From positions 1,612,001 to 1,676,000 of the forward strand of contig NZ_CP025546.1 in assembly GCF_003614435.1 (NCBI RefSeq): a stretch of DNA of 64,000 nt, given 5' to 3'. Each line of letters opens with the position of its first letter. Positions within the stretch are counted from its first letter, which is position 1. This DNA is from Mycobacterium paragordonae. GTDB lineage: Bacteria > Actinomycetota > Actinomycetes > Mycobacteriales > Mycobacteriaceae. A program made the translations under genes and the position numbers. Positions 44,524-52,826 of this stretch are shown piece after piece. The notes beneath the pieces were generated by a model that was not told the DNA's origin, did not search any database, and worked only from the letters and a program-made list of their open reading frames with translations.

Positions 44524-44600
44524 CGCGGGGTGGAGCAGCTCGGTAGCTCGCTGGGCTCATAACCCAGAGGTCGCAGGTTCGAATCCTGTCCCCGCTACCA
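44524..44600 (+). tRNA. Initiator tRNA-fMet (CAT anticodon)
   Basis: A 77-nt tRNA with encoded CCA. The anticodon stem has three consecutive G:C pairs next to the loop CTCATAA, and the first base C does not pair with the U opposite; both features mark an initiator tRNA. Its 3' 44 nt before the final CA are the left attachment repeat of the integrated element, so the mature 3' end was supplied by the element on integration and the tRNA stays functional. Confidence 0.96.
44555..44598 (+). repeat. attL: 44-bp direct repeat within tRNA-fMet
   Basis: Identical over 44 bp to 63621-63664, in the same orientation. It runs from the anticodon loop to the CTAC of the acceptor end, a common crossover zone for tyrosine integrases. 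Confidence 0.94.
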
Positions 44601-44604
44601 GCGG

Positions 44605-44639
44605 AAATGGCCCTCAGGCGCAAGCCTAGGGGCCATTTT
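44605..44639 (+). terminator. Intrinsic terminator of tRNA-fMet
   Basis: Arms 44605-44619 and 44624-44638 pair except for two central bases, around the tetraloop GCAA, and end in TTTT. It lies 5 nt after the tRNA inside the element, so the element also brought the tRNA's terminator. Confidence 0.82.
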
Positions 44640-44648
44640 CATGCCCAT

Positions 44649-44667
44649 TGGGAACACTTTTGGGAAC
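44649..44667 (+). repeat. Left arm-type site pair (TGGGAAC x2)
   Basis: TGGGAAC occurs at 44649-44655 and 44661-44667, 12 bp apart. The same pair with the same 12-bp spacing and orientation occurs at the right end (63486-63504). Paired short repeats flanking the core are expected of integrase arm-binding sites. Confidence 0.62.
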
Positions 44668-44829
44668 ATTAGCGGCGTTAACGATCGATCGAGCATCGGT
44701 GGAACACGGCTCCTGGAAGCATGGACAGCCTCGTCGCTCAACCGTCTGGACCTGCAGGCCCGCTGAAGTTGACGATCGCCGCTGGAAGCGGTGGGTTGTG
44801 TTTTGAGCTGGTTTAGAGGCGGCCGGCCG

Positions 44830-45768
44830 TCACGCGGGCTTGCCATGTGTGAGCACGAACTCCGTGATAGTTACTGTCGCGTTGAGAGCCAACCGTGCGT
44901 GTCTAGCAAGCGCCACGCTGCGCGTTGATTTGCCATGGCCGATGCCGAGCTCATTCCGCAACTCGGCCAGCGACTGCACGGTGGTAACGAGAGTTCGGAG
45001 GATCTGCTGTGAGCTCTCGCTGCCTCGTGCGCTACTGGGCACCGATTCGGCTTTCAGTTCAAGCAACGCCGCGACCTTTCGGTAGAGCTGGGGAATGTCT
45101 TCCTTCGGCTGATGATCAATTTGGGCGCTATCGAGGATGAGTCTGAAGAGACTCTCGATCAAGTTCTTCGACGAGGAGATCGCGGCAGGGGGGTCGGACG
45201 CGAGCGTATCGCGGATACGACTCAGATGTTCTTCAAGAACACCCGGATCCGTTAAGACGGCGCGTCCGCTCAAATTGAGGTCGGGCTTCGTCCCGTGAAA
45301 TGAATCCCGCCGACGCCAGCCATAGACGGCGTGGCCACTGATCCACTCTGCCGGGTACAGCTCGTATCCGTCTCGCTCAAGTGCCGCGTTAAAAGTCTTG
45401 AGCAGCCTCCCAACCTCTCCTTCATCCATGCGGACGACGGGATGCAGCATCTCCGCGAGGAAGCGAAGGACCAGATCGTCCTCGCCAGACTGCAGACCGA
45501 ATCGGCTATCGGTAAAGATCCAGTCGTCTTCCCAGTCCATGGGGTTGTTGACGCGATGTTGCCAGATGTCTCCGGCTGCATCCTTATATCGGGTGTCGTA
45601 ACTTTCAATGTTTGAGAGGTCATAGATCCGCGCAAGGAAGTCTGGCTCCTCAAGCCGTCCTGACCACGAGACCGATTCCAAGGCAATCGAATCGAAGATC
45701 TTGCGCCGCGTGATCTCCGAGATCCGCTTTTGTGACAAGCCCCTCGTGGTCCCTTCCGCCGTAGCCAT
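44830..45768 (-). CDS. AbiJ/Abi_C-like abortive infection protein
   Basis: A 312-residue two-part protein. The N-terminal region (about 15-150) has a conserved-looking block SWSGRLEEPDFLARIYDL, DIWQHRVNNPMDWEDDW and FLAEMLHPVVR, resembling the AbiJ N-terminal domain type 3. The C-terminal region (about 185-305) ends in LRNELGIGHGKS and ARLALNATVTITEFV, typical of the Abi_C domain. Proteins of this kind abort phage infection. ATG 45768 is preferred to TTG 45792. It is the element gene nearest attL and is transcribed towards the tRNA. Confidence 0.72.
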   Translation of the reverse strand: MATAEGTTRGLSQKRISEITRRKIFDSIALESVSWSGRLEEPDFLARIYDLSNIESYDTRYKDAAGDIWQHRVNNPMDWEDDWIFTDSRFGLQSGEDDLVLRFLAEMLHPVVRMDEGEVGRLLKTFNAALERDGYELYPAEWISGHAVYGWRRRDSFHGTKPDLNLSGRAVLTDPGVLEEHLSRIRDTLASDPPAAISSSKNLIESLFRLILDSAQIDHQPKEDIPQLYRKVAALLELKAESVPSSARGSESSQQILRTLVTTVQSLAELRNELGIGHGKSTRSVALARHARLALNATVTITEFVLTHGKPA

Positions 45769-45813
45769 GTCCCAGCCCGGTAGCTGAAGCAACGGGCCCG
45801 ATCGCCGTAACCG

Positions 45814-45840
45814 ATGATAATCGGATCACTTCGTTGTCAA
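45814..45840 (-). promoter_or_regulatory. Candidate promoter and palindrome upstream of the AbiJ-like gene
   Basis: On the minus strand a perfect TTGACA (45840-45835) is followed 15 bp later by TATCAT (45819-45814); the spacer is short. The -10 lies inside a 14-bp palindrome (45811-45824, 5-bp arms), a possible operator. The remaining gap to 46053 holds no supported gene. Confidence 0.42.
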
Positions 45841-46053
45841 GCTGATAAGGGGTCACGGGATAGCGGTCAATCCCGCGGTTGAAGTTGATCGGTCAAATTA
45901 ATCGAGGTTCGATCCGATGTGAATGACGGAATTGCGAGCCTCGCGGCGGCGTGGCGGCCACGCTGAGCGCATTAAGGCACTTGGTATACCACCGCAACCC
46001 TCAGCGGTCATAACTGGGAAATAATCACGGATCGCCTACCTGCTCCCGACGTC

Positions 46054-46878
46054 CTAGATATGACTGCCGTCGAGACGTCGATGTACGTAAGACAATGTCG
46101 CGAAGAGATCATAGAAGTCGATCAGCTTCTCGGTGGCTCCGTAGCGAGTGGTATGGGCCCGCGGGTTACGGAAATGTCCATAGATACCGATAAGCAGGTT
46201 TTTGAAGCCTTTTTGCTCGCTGACGTCACTGTCTGACAGATAGTTGTTGATGAACAGCACTGGCCGGTGTTTCGCGGTGCCGAACGCGGCGTCGAACAAG
46301 TCCTGTCCGTCAAAGACGAGTCCGGTTTGTTCCCGGATACGTTGCGCCACACCTTTGGTCGCTTCCGACATCGCATGGAAAAGATCCCGGGTTATTAGTT
46401 CCTCGTCGCAATACTTAAGCAGCTCCGCATGCGTATCGCGGCGGTGGAGCTCAACTTGCAGTTCGCCAGCGAGCTTCGCTGCAGCAGATAGAGTAGTGGC
46501 TTTGGTCCCGGTGGCGAGCTTGCCTTCCTTACTTATCCGATAGCCGAAGATGACCAGAACTCCGTCGAGCTGGTCTCGTAGTTGCATCCAACGTCGTTCG
46601 TTGCCAACGTAGCGGCTGGGGTGCATCGCGCGGGCGATAAACGCGCCCAGAACGTTGCCGCACGCCTGCTTGACCTGGGCGTTATGCAGCGCCACGTACA
46701 GACTTGTGCGTTTATTCACCGAGCGATCTCGATTGCTGATGCGTACAAGCTGCAAGAGGTTGTCAATTTCGACATTGCTCAGACCGGGATGGTCTGTCTG
46801 TGCGAGCACATTGGCAACGGCTTCAGTCATTTGCGGGTCGAAGACAGGGATCCGTACCGTTTTGGATGTCGCCGTCAT
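46054..46878 (-). CDS. TIGR02391/Ymh family protein, HEPN-like
   Basis: A 274-residue protein. Its C-terminal third (GQDLFDAAFG, PVLFINNYLS, EQKGFKNLLIGIYGHFRNPRAH) matches the TIGR02391 (Ymh) family found in mobile islands and defence loci. RNPRAH fits the R-X4-H motif of HEPN ribonucleases. The N-terminal part is helical without a known domain. Its start overlaps the upstream gene's stop by 4 nt (ATGA), so the two form one unit. A role as toxin or effector is inferred; no experiment is known to me. Confidence 0.68.
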   Translation of the reverse strand: MTATSKTVRIPVFDPQMTEAVANVLAQTDHPGLSNVEIDNLLQLVRISNRDRSVNKRTSLYVALHNAQVKQACGNVLGAFIARAMHPSRYVGNERRWMQLRDQLDGVLVIFGYRISKEGKLATGTKATTLSAAAKLAGELQVELHRRDTHAELLKYCDEELITRDLFHAMSEATKGVAQRIREQTGLVFDGQDLFDAAFGTAKHRPVLFINNYLSDSDVSEQKGFKNLLIGIYGHFRNPRAHTTRYGATEKLIDFYDLFATLSYVHRRLDGSHI

Positions 46879-47489
46879 CGCGGGTACTCGTAGGCCATCT
46901 CGCGCTCGAACTCAAGCTCTCGGTTGACACACTCTGTGAGTCCGTCAAGGAACGCGGCTACGCCTCGCAACGATTCGTGGAATGTCGGCACGTCGATGAA
47001 AGCGTAGTTTTCCAGCGAAGGCTTTCCGTCGGTGCGCTTGTGATAGCGAAGTTCTTGTCCGTCCGGGTCCAGCGCAGTTAACTGTCCAACTAGCTTCGTC
47101 ACTGTTGATAGATCGCTAGCCGCTGCCTCAATCGACAAGATCTCTTTGATCGATGGCAAAGCTGCGGTCCACAGCTTGACGAGATTGTGCGTGTGTTTGA
47201 GGCGGTCGTCGAAGGTCTCGTGGTGGAGCCGGCCTAGCAGTTCCAAGAGGTGCTTCAGCTGAAGCTCGATTCCGTGGCGCCAGTTGGAGGCGAACGGATA
47301 GACGAGCAAGTCGCGGTCCGATGGGTCATTGATCATCTGCTTATAGAGCACATGAGCTGAACGTCGAAAGCCTTCCATGCGCCCGTAGGCGGTGCCCCAG
47401 CCGGCGTCAAAGTAAGCAGCTGACCTCCGGTCAGGACTACGGCAATCGAGGGTGTGCTTGGCAGAGGGCCAAGGCATGGCGAGACTCAT
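46875..47489 (-). CDS. HEPN-like protein of unknown function
   Basis: A 204-residue helical protein. RHGIELQLKHLLELL (about 70-84), RLKHTHNLVKLW (about 96-107; R-X4-H) and a late RYHKRTDG segment give the look of a HEPN-type fold. It could be an RNase or a partner that neutralises one. It is cotranscribed and translationally coupled with the TIGR02391 gene. I do not recognise a named family. Confidence 0.6.
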   Translation of the reverse strand: MSLAMPWPSAKHTLDCRSPDRRSAAYFDAGWGTAYGRMEGFRRSAHVLYKQMINDPSDRDLLVYPFASNWRHGIELQLKHLLELLGRLHHETFDDRLKHTHNLVKLWTAALPSIKEILSIEAAASDLSTVTKLVGQLTALDPDGQELRYHKRTDGKPSLENYAFIDVPTFHESLRGVAAFLDGLTECVNRELEFEREMAYEYPR

Positions 47490-47555
47490 GGTAAAACGGT
47501 AACGACTTGAACCGACAATGCGGTATTGGTTTTCGACGCACGACTCCTAGCGGGA

Positions 47556-47885
47556 CTATCCGGTCAGCTCTACCGTGCTCTCGCCAAACTCGGCCACAAT
47601 TCGCAGGCTCCCGCCCAGCGCCGCCACATAGGACTGCAGCGTGCCCAGCTCGGTGTGCGACAGGTCCCCGCTCTCCAATTTCGATATCCGCGCCTGAGAT
47701 ACGCCCATAAGGGCAGCGACATCAGCCTGGCGGACGAGGCCGTGCGCCTTACGTATGTCAGTGAGACGTTGGGCCTGGACGGCGTCATGCATTTCCTTGC
47801 GGGCGGCCTCGGCGCGGGACGGATCCAGTCGCCCCTGCGCGATGGCATCCGCTCGAATCTCACGCCAGTTTCGTGCCACCTTCAA
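47556..47885 (-). CDS. HigA-type XRE antitoxin
   Basis: A 109-residue protein with an XRE helix-turn-helix (VRQADVAALMGVSQARISKLESG, about 52-74) and a short beta-strand tail (GSLRIVAEFGE). This is the antitoxin of a toxin-first HigBA module. The TTG at 47885 overlaps the toxin TGA by 4 nt; GTG 47879 is an equally possible start. It should bind the palindromic operator at 48238-48257 and neutralise the toxin by direct contact. Confidence 0.85.
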   Translation of the reverse strand: MKVARNWREIRADAIAQGRLDPSRAEAARKEMHDAVQAQRLTDIRKAHGLVRQADVAALMGVSQARISKLESGDLSHTELGTLQSYVAALGGSLRIVAEFGESTVELTG

Positions 47886-48235
47886 TCACCTTCCTCGGTC
47901 GCGAGCCACTTCTCGTAGCGCTGCTCAGCTATCGGGATGTTCTTGTCGTACCAGCTTTTCCAGTTGCCTGCCTTATCGCCACCAAGCAGCAGGATCGCTT
48001 GTCGCTCAGGATCAAAGATAAACAGGATTCGGATGCTCGTGCCGGCTGGCCGCAGCTCCTTCATGCTGTGAAACTTGGATCCCTTGACCTTGTCCACCGT
48101 TGGACGGCCGAGGGTGGGCCCTTCGAGTTCGAGCAGGTCGATAGCGCCGGTAACGGCGGCTACCGCTTCATCGTCAAGCGCGAAGTACCAGGTCTCGACC
48201 TCGTCTAGCAAGATCACCTCCCAGGACGTCGACAC
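47882..48235 (-). CDS. HigB/RelE-type toxin (Gp49-like)
   Basis: A 117-residue RelE-superfamily toxin. It begins VSTSWEVILLDEVETWYFAL and carries the typical GRPTVDKVKGSKFHSMKELRP core and RILFIFDPERQAILLLGGDK strand, then a basic helix. Such toxins cleave mRNA on the ribosome. GTG 48235 has a GGAG ribosome-binding site 9-12 nt upstream. It lies upstream of its antitoxin, the usual HigBA order, between the integrase and the HEPN-like pair. Confidence 0.86.
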   Translation of the reverse strand: MSTSWEVILLDEVETWYFALDDEAVAAVTGAIDLLELEGPTLGRPTVDKVKGSKFHSMKELRPAGTSIRILFIFDPERQAILLLGGDKAGNWKSWYDKNIPIAEQRYEKWLATEEGD

Positions 48236-48237
48236 TA

Positions 48238-48257
48238 ATATAACTCCAGAGTTATAT
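48238..48257. promoter_or_regulatory. Palindromic operator of the HigBA-type module
   Basis: An 8-bp perfect inverted repeat around CCAG (ATATAACT...AGTTATAT) lies 2 bp upstream of the toxin start codon and covers the ribosome-binding region and likely -10. It is the only A/T-rich palindrome here and is well placed for autorepression by the antitoxin. Confidence 0.68.
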
Positions 48258-48281
48258 ACAATAGTTCCGGGCGCAGACCGC

Positions 48282-49610
48282 TCACGCTGGGTCGTTTCCG
48301 TCGTTCCACGCGTCGCCCAGGAGAAACTCGGCGGCCTGCTCCGCTGCCTCGCGATCGTCGTTGCCCAGCACGTGGGCGTAAGTCTCCAGGAAAAATCCCA
48401 CATTGGCATGCCCGATGCGCTCGCTGACCACCTTTGGGCTGACACCGGCCCGCAGCGCACCGGTGGCATAAGAGTGGCGTAAATCGTGGAAGGTGATCCG
48501 TGACAACCCTGCAGCGGCCGCCAGCCGGTCGAACCGCTGCCGGATGGTGTCGGGGTGCGGCGGTCGACCGTCCGGGTAGGTGAACAGGTAACCGCCCGGA
48601 TGGTATGCGTCGCCGAAGAATTCACGTTCACTGTCTTGGAGTTCGCGCCAACGGCGCAATGCCGACACGGTGGCACGGTCGATCGCAATGGTCTGATCCG
48701 CGTTACGGGTCTTGCCGCCGGCCTTATCGACTGCCCGGCCGCCGACCACCACGCGATTGTCATGGACGGTGATGAGACCGGCATCCACATCGACGTCCGA
48801 CCACTTCAGGCCGCACACCTGGCCGCGGCGAATACCGGTTGTGAGTTCGAGCAGGAACAGCGCTGCGAACCGGTCGTCGCGGATCGACTTCAAGAATGTG
48901 CGAATTTCGTCAGCGCTCCACACCGTCCGGCGCGTGCGCGGACGACGCGGTGGTTTCACATTGCTCGCCGGATTGTCGGTGAGGTATTTCCAGGCCACCG
49001 CGTCGACGAGCGCCCGGTGCAGGAAGGCGTGGACGTTTCGGACTGTCTTGGGTGCCAATCCCGGCGAAACCGGTTTGGGCACGATGCCTACCCGATAGCG
49101 TCGCACCGCGGTGCGGGACGCATGGATCGTTGTGCCGCAGGCCTGCGACAGCTGTCGTGGTGTGGGTGGTGCGCCGGCAGCATTGCGCTCGGACCAATAG
49201 GCATACATCACGACGTCGTTGTCGCGCTTGACTCGGCCCTCGGTGAGCAGCTTGGCGTAGAGCTTCAGCAGTTGAGGCTCGTCGAGTCGCTGTAGGCGCT
49301 CCGCGCCGATATGGGGAATGACGTACGTGCGTGCGTAGTCGCTCCAGCTGCGCCAGGTTGTGGCGTCGAGTGCTGGTTCGACAGCGGCGAGCCATTCGGT
49401 GAGGAACTGCGCGACTGTGCGGGTCGAAGGCTTGACGACTCGGCCGCGGTCAGCATCGCGCATGGCTTCTCGGCAGGCCTTCCAGGCCTCGCGCTCGGTC
49501 TCGAAACCGCCCTTGGTGATCCAGGGATATCGGCCGGTCGCGGGGTCGCGCTCTGGGAGGCGGAACTTGTAGTACCACACCGAACCGCGCTGATGGACAG
49601 TGCCTTTCAC
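48282..49610 (-). CDS. Tyrosine site-specific integrase
   Basis: A 442-residue phage-type tyrosine recombinase. It has an N-terminal arm-binding domain, a SAM-like core-binding domain and a catalytic domain with Arg in TGIRRGQV, HxxR in HDLRHSYATG, a histidine in IGHANVGFF and the nucleophile Tyr in LETYAHV. It would integrate the element at tRNA-fMet through the 44-bp core. The gene has an unusual insert of about 50 residues (about 125-175) in the core-binding region. Its ATG overlaps the excisionase-like stop by 4 nt. Confidence 0.94.
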   Translation of the reverse strand: MKGTVHQRGSVWYYKFRLPERDPATGRYPWITKGGFETEREAWKACREAMRDADRGRVVKPSTRTVAQFLTEWLAAVEPALDATTWRSWSDYARTYVIPHIGAERLQRLDEPQLLKLYAKLLTEGRVKRDNDVVMYAYWSERNAAGAPPTPRQLSQACGTTIHASRTAVRRYRVGIVPKPVSPGLAPKTVRNVHAFLHRALVDAVAWKYLTDNPASNVKPPRRPRTRRTVWSADEIRTFLKSIRDDRFAALFLLELTTGIRRGQVCGLKWSDVDVDAGLITVHDNRVVVGGRAVDKAGGKTRNADQTIAIDRATVSALRRWRELQDSEREFFGDAYHPGGYLFTYPDGRPPHPDTIRQRFDRLAAAAGLSRITFHDLRHSYATGALRAGVSPKVVSERIGHANVGFFLETYAHVLGNDDREAAEQAAEFLLGDAWNDGNDPA

Positions 49611-49789
49611 GAGGCCACCAGCTCGCGCAACCCGGCGGTTACCACGTAAATCCGGCCGCCGAGACGACGAACGGGCAGCTCGTCGGAGGCCACCAGTCGG
49701 TAGGCGGCAGCCCGGCTGATTCCCAGCAGCTGCGCTGCGTGGGGGACCGCGAGCAGCAGGGGGAGATCATTGAACACGTTGCTTTCCAA
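49607..49789 (-). CDS. Excisionase-like MerR/HTH_17 DNA-binding protein
   Basis: A 60-codon protein with a winged-helix of the excisionase family (VPHAAQLLGISRAAAYRLVASDELPVRRLGGRIYV read in two halves). It probably controls excision or represses early genes. TTG 49789 gives the full frame; GTG 49777 has a better-placed GGAAAG ribosome-binding site. The stop overlaps the integrase start by 4 nt. Confidence 0.83.
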   Translation of the reverse strand: MESNVFNDLPLLLAVPHAAQLLGISRAAAYRLVASDELPVRRLGGRIYVVTAGLRELVAS

Positions 49790-49795
49790 GATAAT

Positions 49796-50058
49796 TCACC
49801 ACCTTTCCACAATTTTGACGGAATTTTGCACGGGCGGACGGCCCCTGTGGACTTGCGGGCTGCACTGTGGACAAAAGCGCGCAGCTTCGGTTCCGTCGGC
49901 CGCAGTGACCGTGATCGTGCGAGAATGTGCGTCCTCGCATTCACCACACCAAGGCACTGATGGTGGAGACCAGCCTGGTGGCTGCCACGGATGCGTGAGA
50001 CGCCGGGCAAGCACGCGAATGGGATCACGCGCCCCATTTGGGTTTCGAATGAGGTGGG
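49796..50058 (-). pseudogene. 3' fragment of replication-type HTH gene split by IS21-family element
   Basis: This fragment encodes the C-terminal 87 residues of a protein whose N-terminus lies at 52247-52826. Deleting the IS21-family element and one target duplication joins AADLAAH directly to LIRNPNGARDP in the same frame and restores a 280-residue protein. The tail carries two CxxC pairs (CGEC and CPQC), a zinc-ribbon-like end that I associate with replication or helix-turn-helix proteins of mycobacterial prophage-like elements. Confidence 0.88.
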
Positions 50059-50150
50059 TGTCGACGGCAACTGAATACTGACCACTGCGCGGCAACTGAA
50101 AATTGACCAGCTTCCTGGAGAGCCTTGGCTATGGGCCAAGGAGGAAGCGA

Positions 50151-51386
50151 GTGTTGAGCGTGGAGGACTGGGCAGAGATCCGGCGGTTGTGCCGGTCGGA
50201 GCAGTTGCCGATTTCGGAGGTTGCGCGGGTGTTGGGGATTTCGCGGAACACGGTGAAGTCGGCGTTGGTTTCCGATGGCCCGCCGAAGTATCGGCGTGCT
50301 CCGGTGGGGTCGGTGGCGGACGCGGCCGAGCCGAAGATTCGAGAGTTGTTGGCGGCTTATCCGCGGATGCCGGCCACTGTGATCGCCGAGCGGATCGGAT
50401 GGTCGTATTCGATCCGCACTCTTAGTGAGCGAGTGCGGGAGCTGCGACCGTTTTATCTGCCGCCGGATCCGGCGTCACGCACGACTTATGTCGCTGGGGA
50501 AATTGCGCAGTGCGACTTCTGGTTCCCCGACGTGGAGGTGCCGGTCGGATACGGCCAGGTCCGCACCGCCACACAGTTGCCGGTGCTGACGATGGTGTGC
50601 GGATATTCGCGTTGGGCATCGGCGTTGTTAATCCCGACCCGCACCGCTGAAGACCTCTATGCCGGCTGGTGGCAGCATCTTTCGATGTTGGGCGCCGTCC
50701 CGCGGGTGTTGGTATGGGACGGTGAAGGCGCGGTCGGGCGTTGGCGGGCCCGCCAACCCGAACTCACCGGGCAGTGCCACGCTTTCCGCGGCACCCTGGC
50801 CACCAAGGTGCTGATCTGCAAACCTGGCGACCCCGAAGCCAAGGGTGTGGTCGAACGCTTCCACGACTTCCTCGAGCGGGCCTTCTTGCCGGGTCGGGCG
50901 TTCGGCTCACCGGCGGATTTCAACACCCAGCTGCAGGACTGGCTGGTGCGGGCCAATCACCGCCAGCACCGCGTACTGGGGTGCCGTCCCGCCGACCGGA
51001 TCGAGGCCGACAAGGCGGCGATGCTGGCCCTGCCGCCAGTCGGGCCAGTGGTTGGGTGGCGGACCTCGACCCGGTTGCCGCGGGATCATTACGTGCGCTG
51101 CGACGGCAACGACTACTCAGTGCACCCGGTCGCGGTCGGTCGCCGCATCGAGATCACCGCGGACCTGGGCCGGGTTCGAGTGTGGTGTGGTGGCGCCCTG
51201 GTCGCCGACCACGCCCGGATCTGGGCCAAACACCAGACGGTCAGCGATCCCGACCACGTGCAGGCCGCCAAACTGCTGCGGCGCAAGCACTTTGACGTCA
51301 TCGGGCCGCCATCGCACGTTGAGGTAGAACAACGCCTCCTGAGCGACTACGACACCTTGTTGGGTCTTGACGGACCGGTGGCGTGA
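50151..51386 (+). CDS. istA: IS21-family transposase IstA
   Basis: A 411-residue transposase. An N-terminal HTH (SEVARVLGISRNTVKSAL) precedes a DDE domain with Asp in AQCDFWFPDV, Asp in VLVWDGEGAVG and Glu in GVVERFHDFLE. GTG 50151 is chosen for its AGGAGGAAG ribosome-binding site; the frame extends to 50103 but that part lies in the terminal repeat. The stop overlaps the istB start. Confidence 0.95.
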   Translation: MLSVEDWAEIRRLCRSEQLPISEVARVLGISRNTVKSALVSDGPPKYRRAPVGSVADAAEPKIRELLAAYPRMPATVIAERIGWSYSIRTLSERVRELRPFYLPPDPASRTTYVAGEIAQCDFWFPDVEVPVGYGQVRTATQLPVLTMVCGYSRWASALLIPTRTAEDLYAGWWQHLSMLGAVPRVLVWDGEGAVGRWRARQPELTGQCHAFRGTLATKVLICKPGDPEAKGVVERFHDFLERAFLPGRAFGSPADFNTQLQDWLVRANHRQHRVLGCRPADRIEADKAAMLALPPVGPVVGWRTSTRLPRDHYVRCDGNDYSVHPVAVGRRIEITADLGRVRVWCGGALVADHARIWAKHQTVSDPDHVQAAKLLRRKHFDVIGPPSHVEVEQRLLSDYDTLLGLDGPVA

Positions 51387-52183
51387 TGGCAGCCAAGACC
51401 ACCACCGGCAGCCGCGACGTGACCGCGGAACTGGCGTATCTGACCCGGGCCTTGAAGGCCCCGACCTTGCGTGAGGCCGTCGAGCGGCTCGCCGAACGGG
51501 CCCGCACCGAAACCTGGACCTACGAAGAGTTCCTGGCAGCATGTCTGCAGCGTGAGGTGTCCGCCCGAGAATCCCACGGCGGTGAAGGACGCATCCGGGC
51601 CGCCCGCTTCCCATCACGGAAATCGTTGGAGGAGTTCGACTTCGAGCACGCCCGCGGCCTCAAACGCGACGTCATCGCCCACCTGGGCACGCTGGACTTC
51701 GTCACCGCCAAAGACAACGTGGTGTTCCTCGGACCACCAGGAACCGGGAAAACCCACCTGGCGACCGGCATCGCGATCCGCGCTTGCCAAGCCGGCCACC
51801 GAGTCATGTTCGCCACCGCGTCGCAATGGGTCGATCGGCTCGCCGCCGCCCACCACAGCGGAACCCTGCAAGCCGAACTCGTCCGCCTCGCCCGCTATCC
51901 GCTGCTCGTCGTCGACGAAGTGGGCTACATACCGTTCGAACCCGAAGCCGCCAACCTGTTCTTCCAATTGGTGTCCTCCCGATACGAGCGGGCCAGCCTC
52001 ATAGTCACATCGAACAAACCGTTCGGACGGTGGGGCGAAGTATTCGGCGACGACGTCGTCGCAGCCGCCATGATCGACCGCCTCGTCCACCACGCCGAAG
52101 TCATCGCACTCAAAGGAGACAGCTACCGCATCAAAGACCGAGACCTCGGCCGCGTCCCCACCGTCACGGCCGACGACCAATGA
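51386..52183 (+). CDS. istB: IS21-family ATP-binding helper IstB
   Basis: A 265-residue AAA+ ATPase with Walker A GPPGTGKTHLA and Walker B LLVVDEVGYIPF, plus the sensor SNKPFGRWGEV. IstB activates IstA and selects target DNA. ATG 51386 overlaps the istA TGA by 1 nt; GTG 51383 is also possible. Confidence 0.95.
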   Translation: MAAKTTTGSRDVTAELAYLTRALKAPTLREAVERLAERARTETWTYEEFLAACLQREVSARESHGGEGRIRAARFPSRKSLEEFDFEHARGLKRDVIAHLGTLDFVTAKDNVVFLGPPGTGKTHLATGIAIRACQAGHRVMFATASQWVDRLAAAHHSGTLQAELVRLARYPLLVVDEVGYIPFEPEAANLFFQLVSSRYERASLIVTSNKPFGRWGEVFGDDVVAAAMIDRLVHHAEVIALKGDSYRIKDRDLGRVPTVTADDQ

Positions 52184-52241
52184 CCCCAGCTGGTCAATTT
52201 TCAATTGCCGACAACTGATCAGTTTTCAGTTGCCGTTGACA

Positions 52242-52826
52242 GTGGGCGGCGAGATCCGCGGCCGGCCAGCCGCGTGCCAGGGCGGACTCGATGGCTGGCA
52301 GGAGACTGTGCGCGTCGCACTCACCTAGCCGCCACGAATCGCTCACGGCGTGCACGATTTGTGCTGCGGAGTCACCCGGTTCGGATGGGGATTCGGTTGA
52401 TGGATTTAAGGGGTCCCGACTTGGGACCCCCGTAGGGTGCTTCTCTGACACCGCCCCCGTCCCACTGCGGGACGGCCCCCGTACCAACGCGGGACCAGGC
52501 GGTATCACCTCGGGACTGGGGGGTCCCGGATCGGGACTGGGTGGAAGATGTGGTGCTCGAGGGTGATTCAGGTAGTAGCGGGTGGAGCGGCGGGCACCGG
52601 AATCGTGGAATTGTGGCCGCCGCGACATGAAGCCTCGCGTCTCTAGAAAGCTCAGCGCGCGCAAGACCGTGCTTCTACCGGCGCCGGATTCAGCCATCAG
52701 CGTGCGGATCGACGGATAGCACGAGAAATTCTCATCCGCCTTATTTGCCAGTAGGACGAGGATGAACTTCGCCACCGGTTGGGCGATGTCCGAGTCTTTC
52801 GCCCACGCGAGGGCTTCCCAGCTCAT
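52242..52826 (-). pseudogene. 5' fragment of replication-type HTH gene split by IS21-family element
   Basis: The first 193 residues of the interrupted protein: MSWEALAWAKDSDI, then a winged-helix DNA-binding domain (NFSCYPSIRTLMAESGAGRSTVLRALSFLETRGFM read in parts) typical of the HTH replication or regulatory proteins of phage-like elements, and a Pro/Ser-rich linker. Without the insertion it continues into 49796-50058 in frame. The current ORF reads a few codons into the insertion before stopping, so a truncated DNA-binding protein could still be made. Confidence 0.88.

Larger units (their letters stand above)
50059..52241 (+). mobile_element. IS21-family insertion sequence (2183 bp)
   Basis: Ends are TGTCGACGGCAACTGA (left) and, on the other strand, TGTCAACGGCAACTGA (right); the element runs TG...CA. 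It carries istA and istB and is flanked by the 5-bp target duplication GTGGG (50054-50058 and 52242-52246). Each end has two 19-bp repeats (50066-50084 and 50091-50109; 52191-52209 and 52216-52234), the multiple terminal repeats typical of IS21. Both genes are intact, so it may be active. Confidence 0.95.

Noticed and set aside
48236..48790. Long N-terminal extension of the HigB-type toxin frame
   Set aside because: It runs antisense through the operator and reads through the integrase coding region in another frame; the GTG at 48235 has a good ribosome-binding site.
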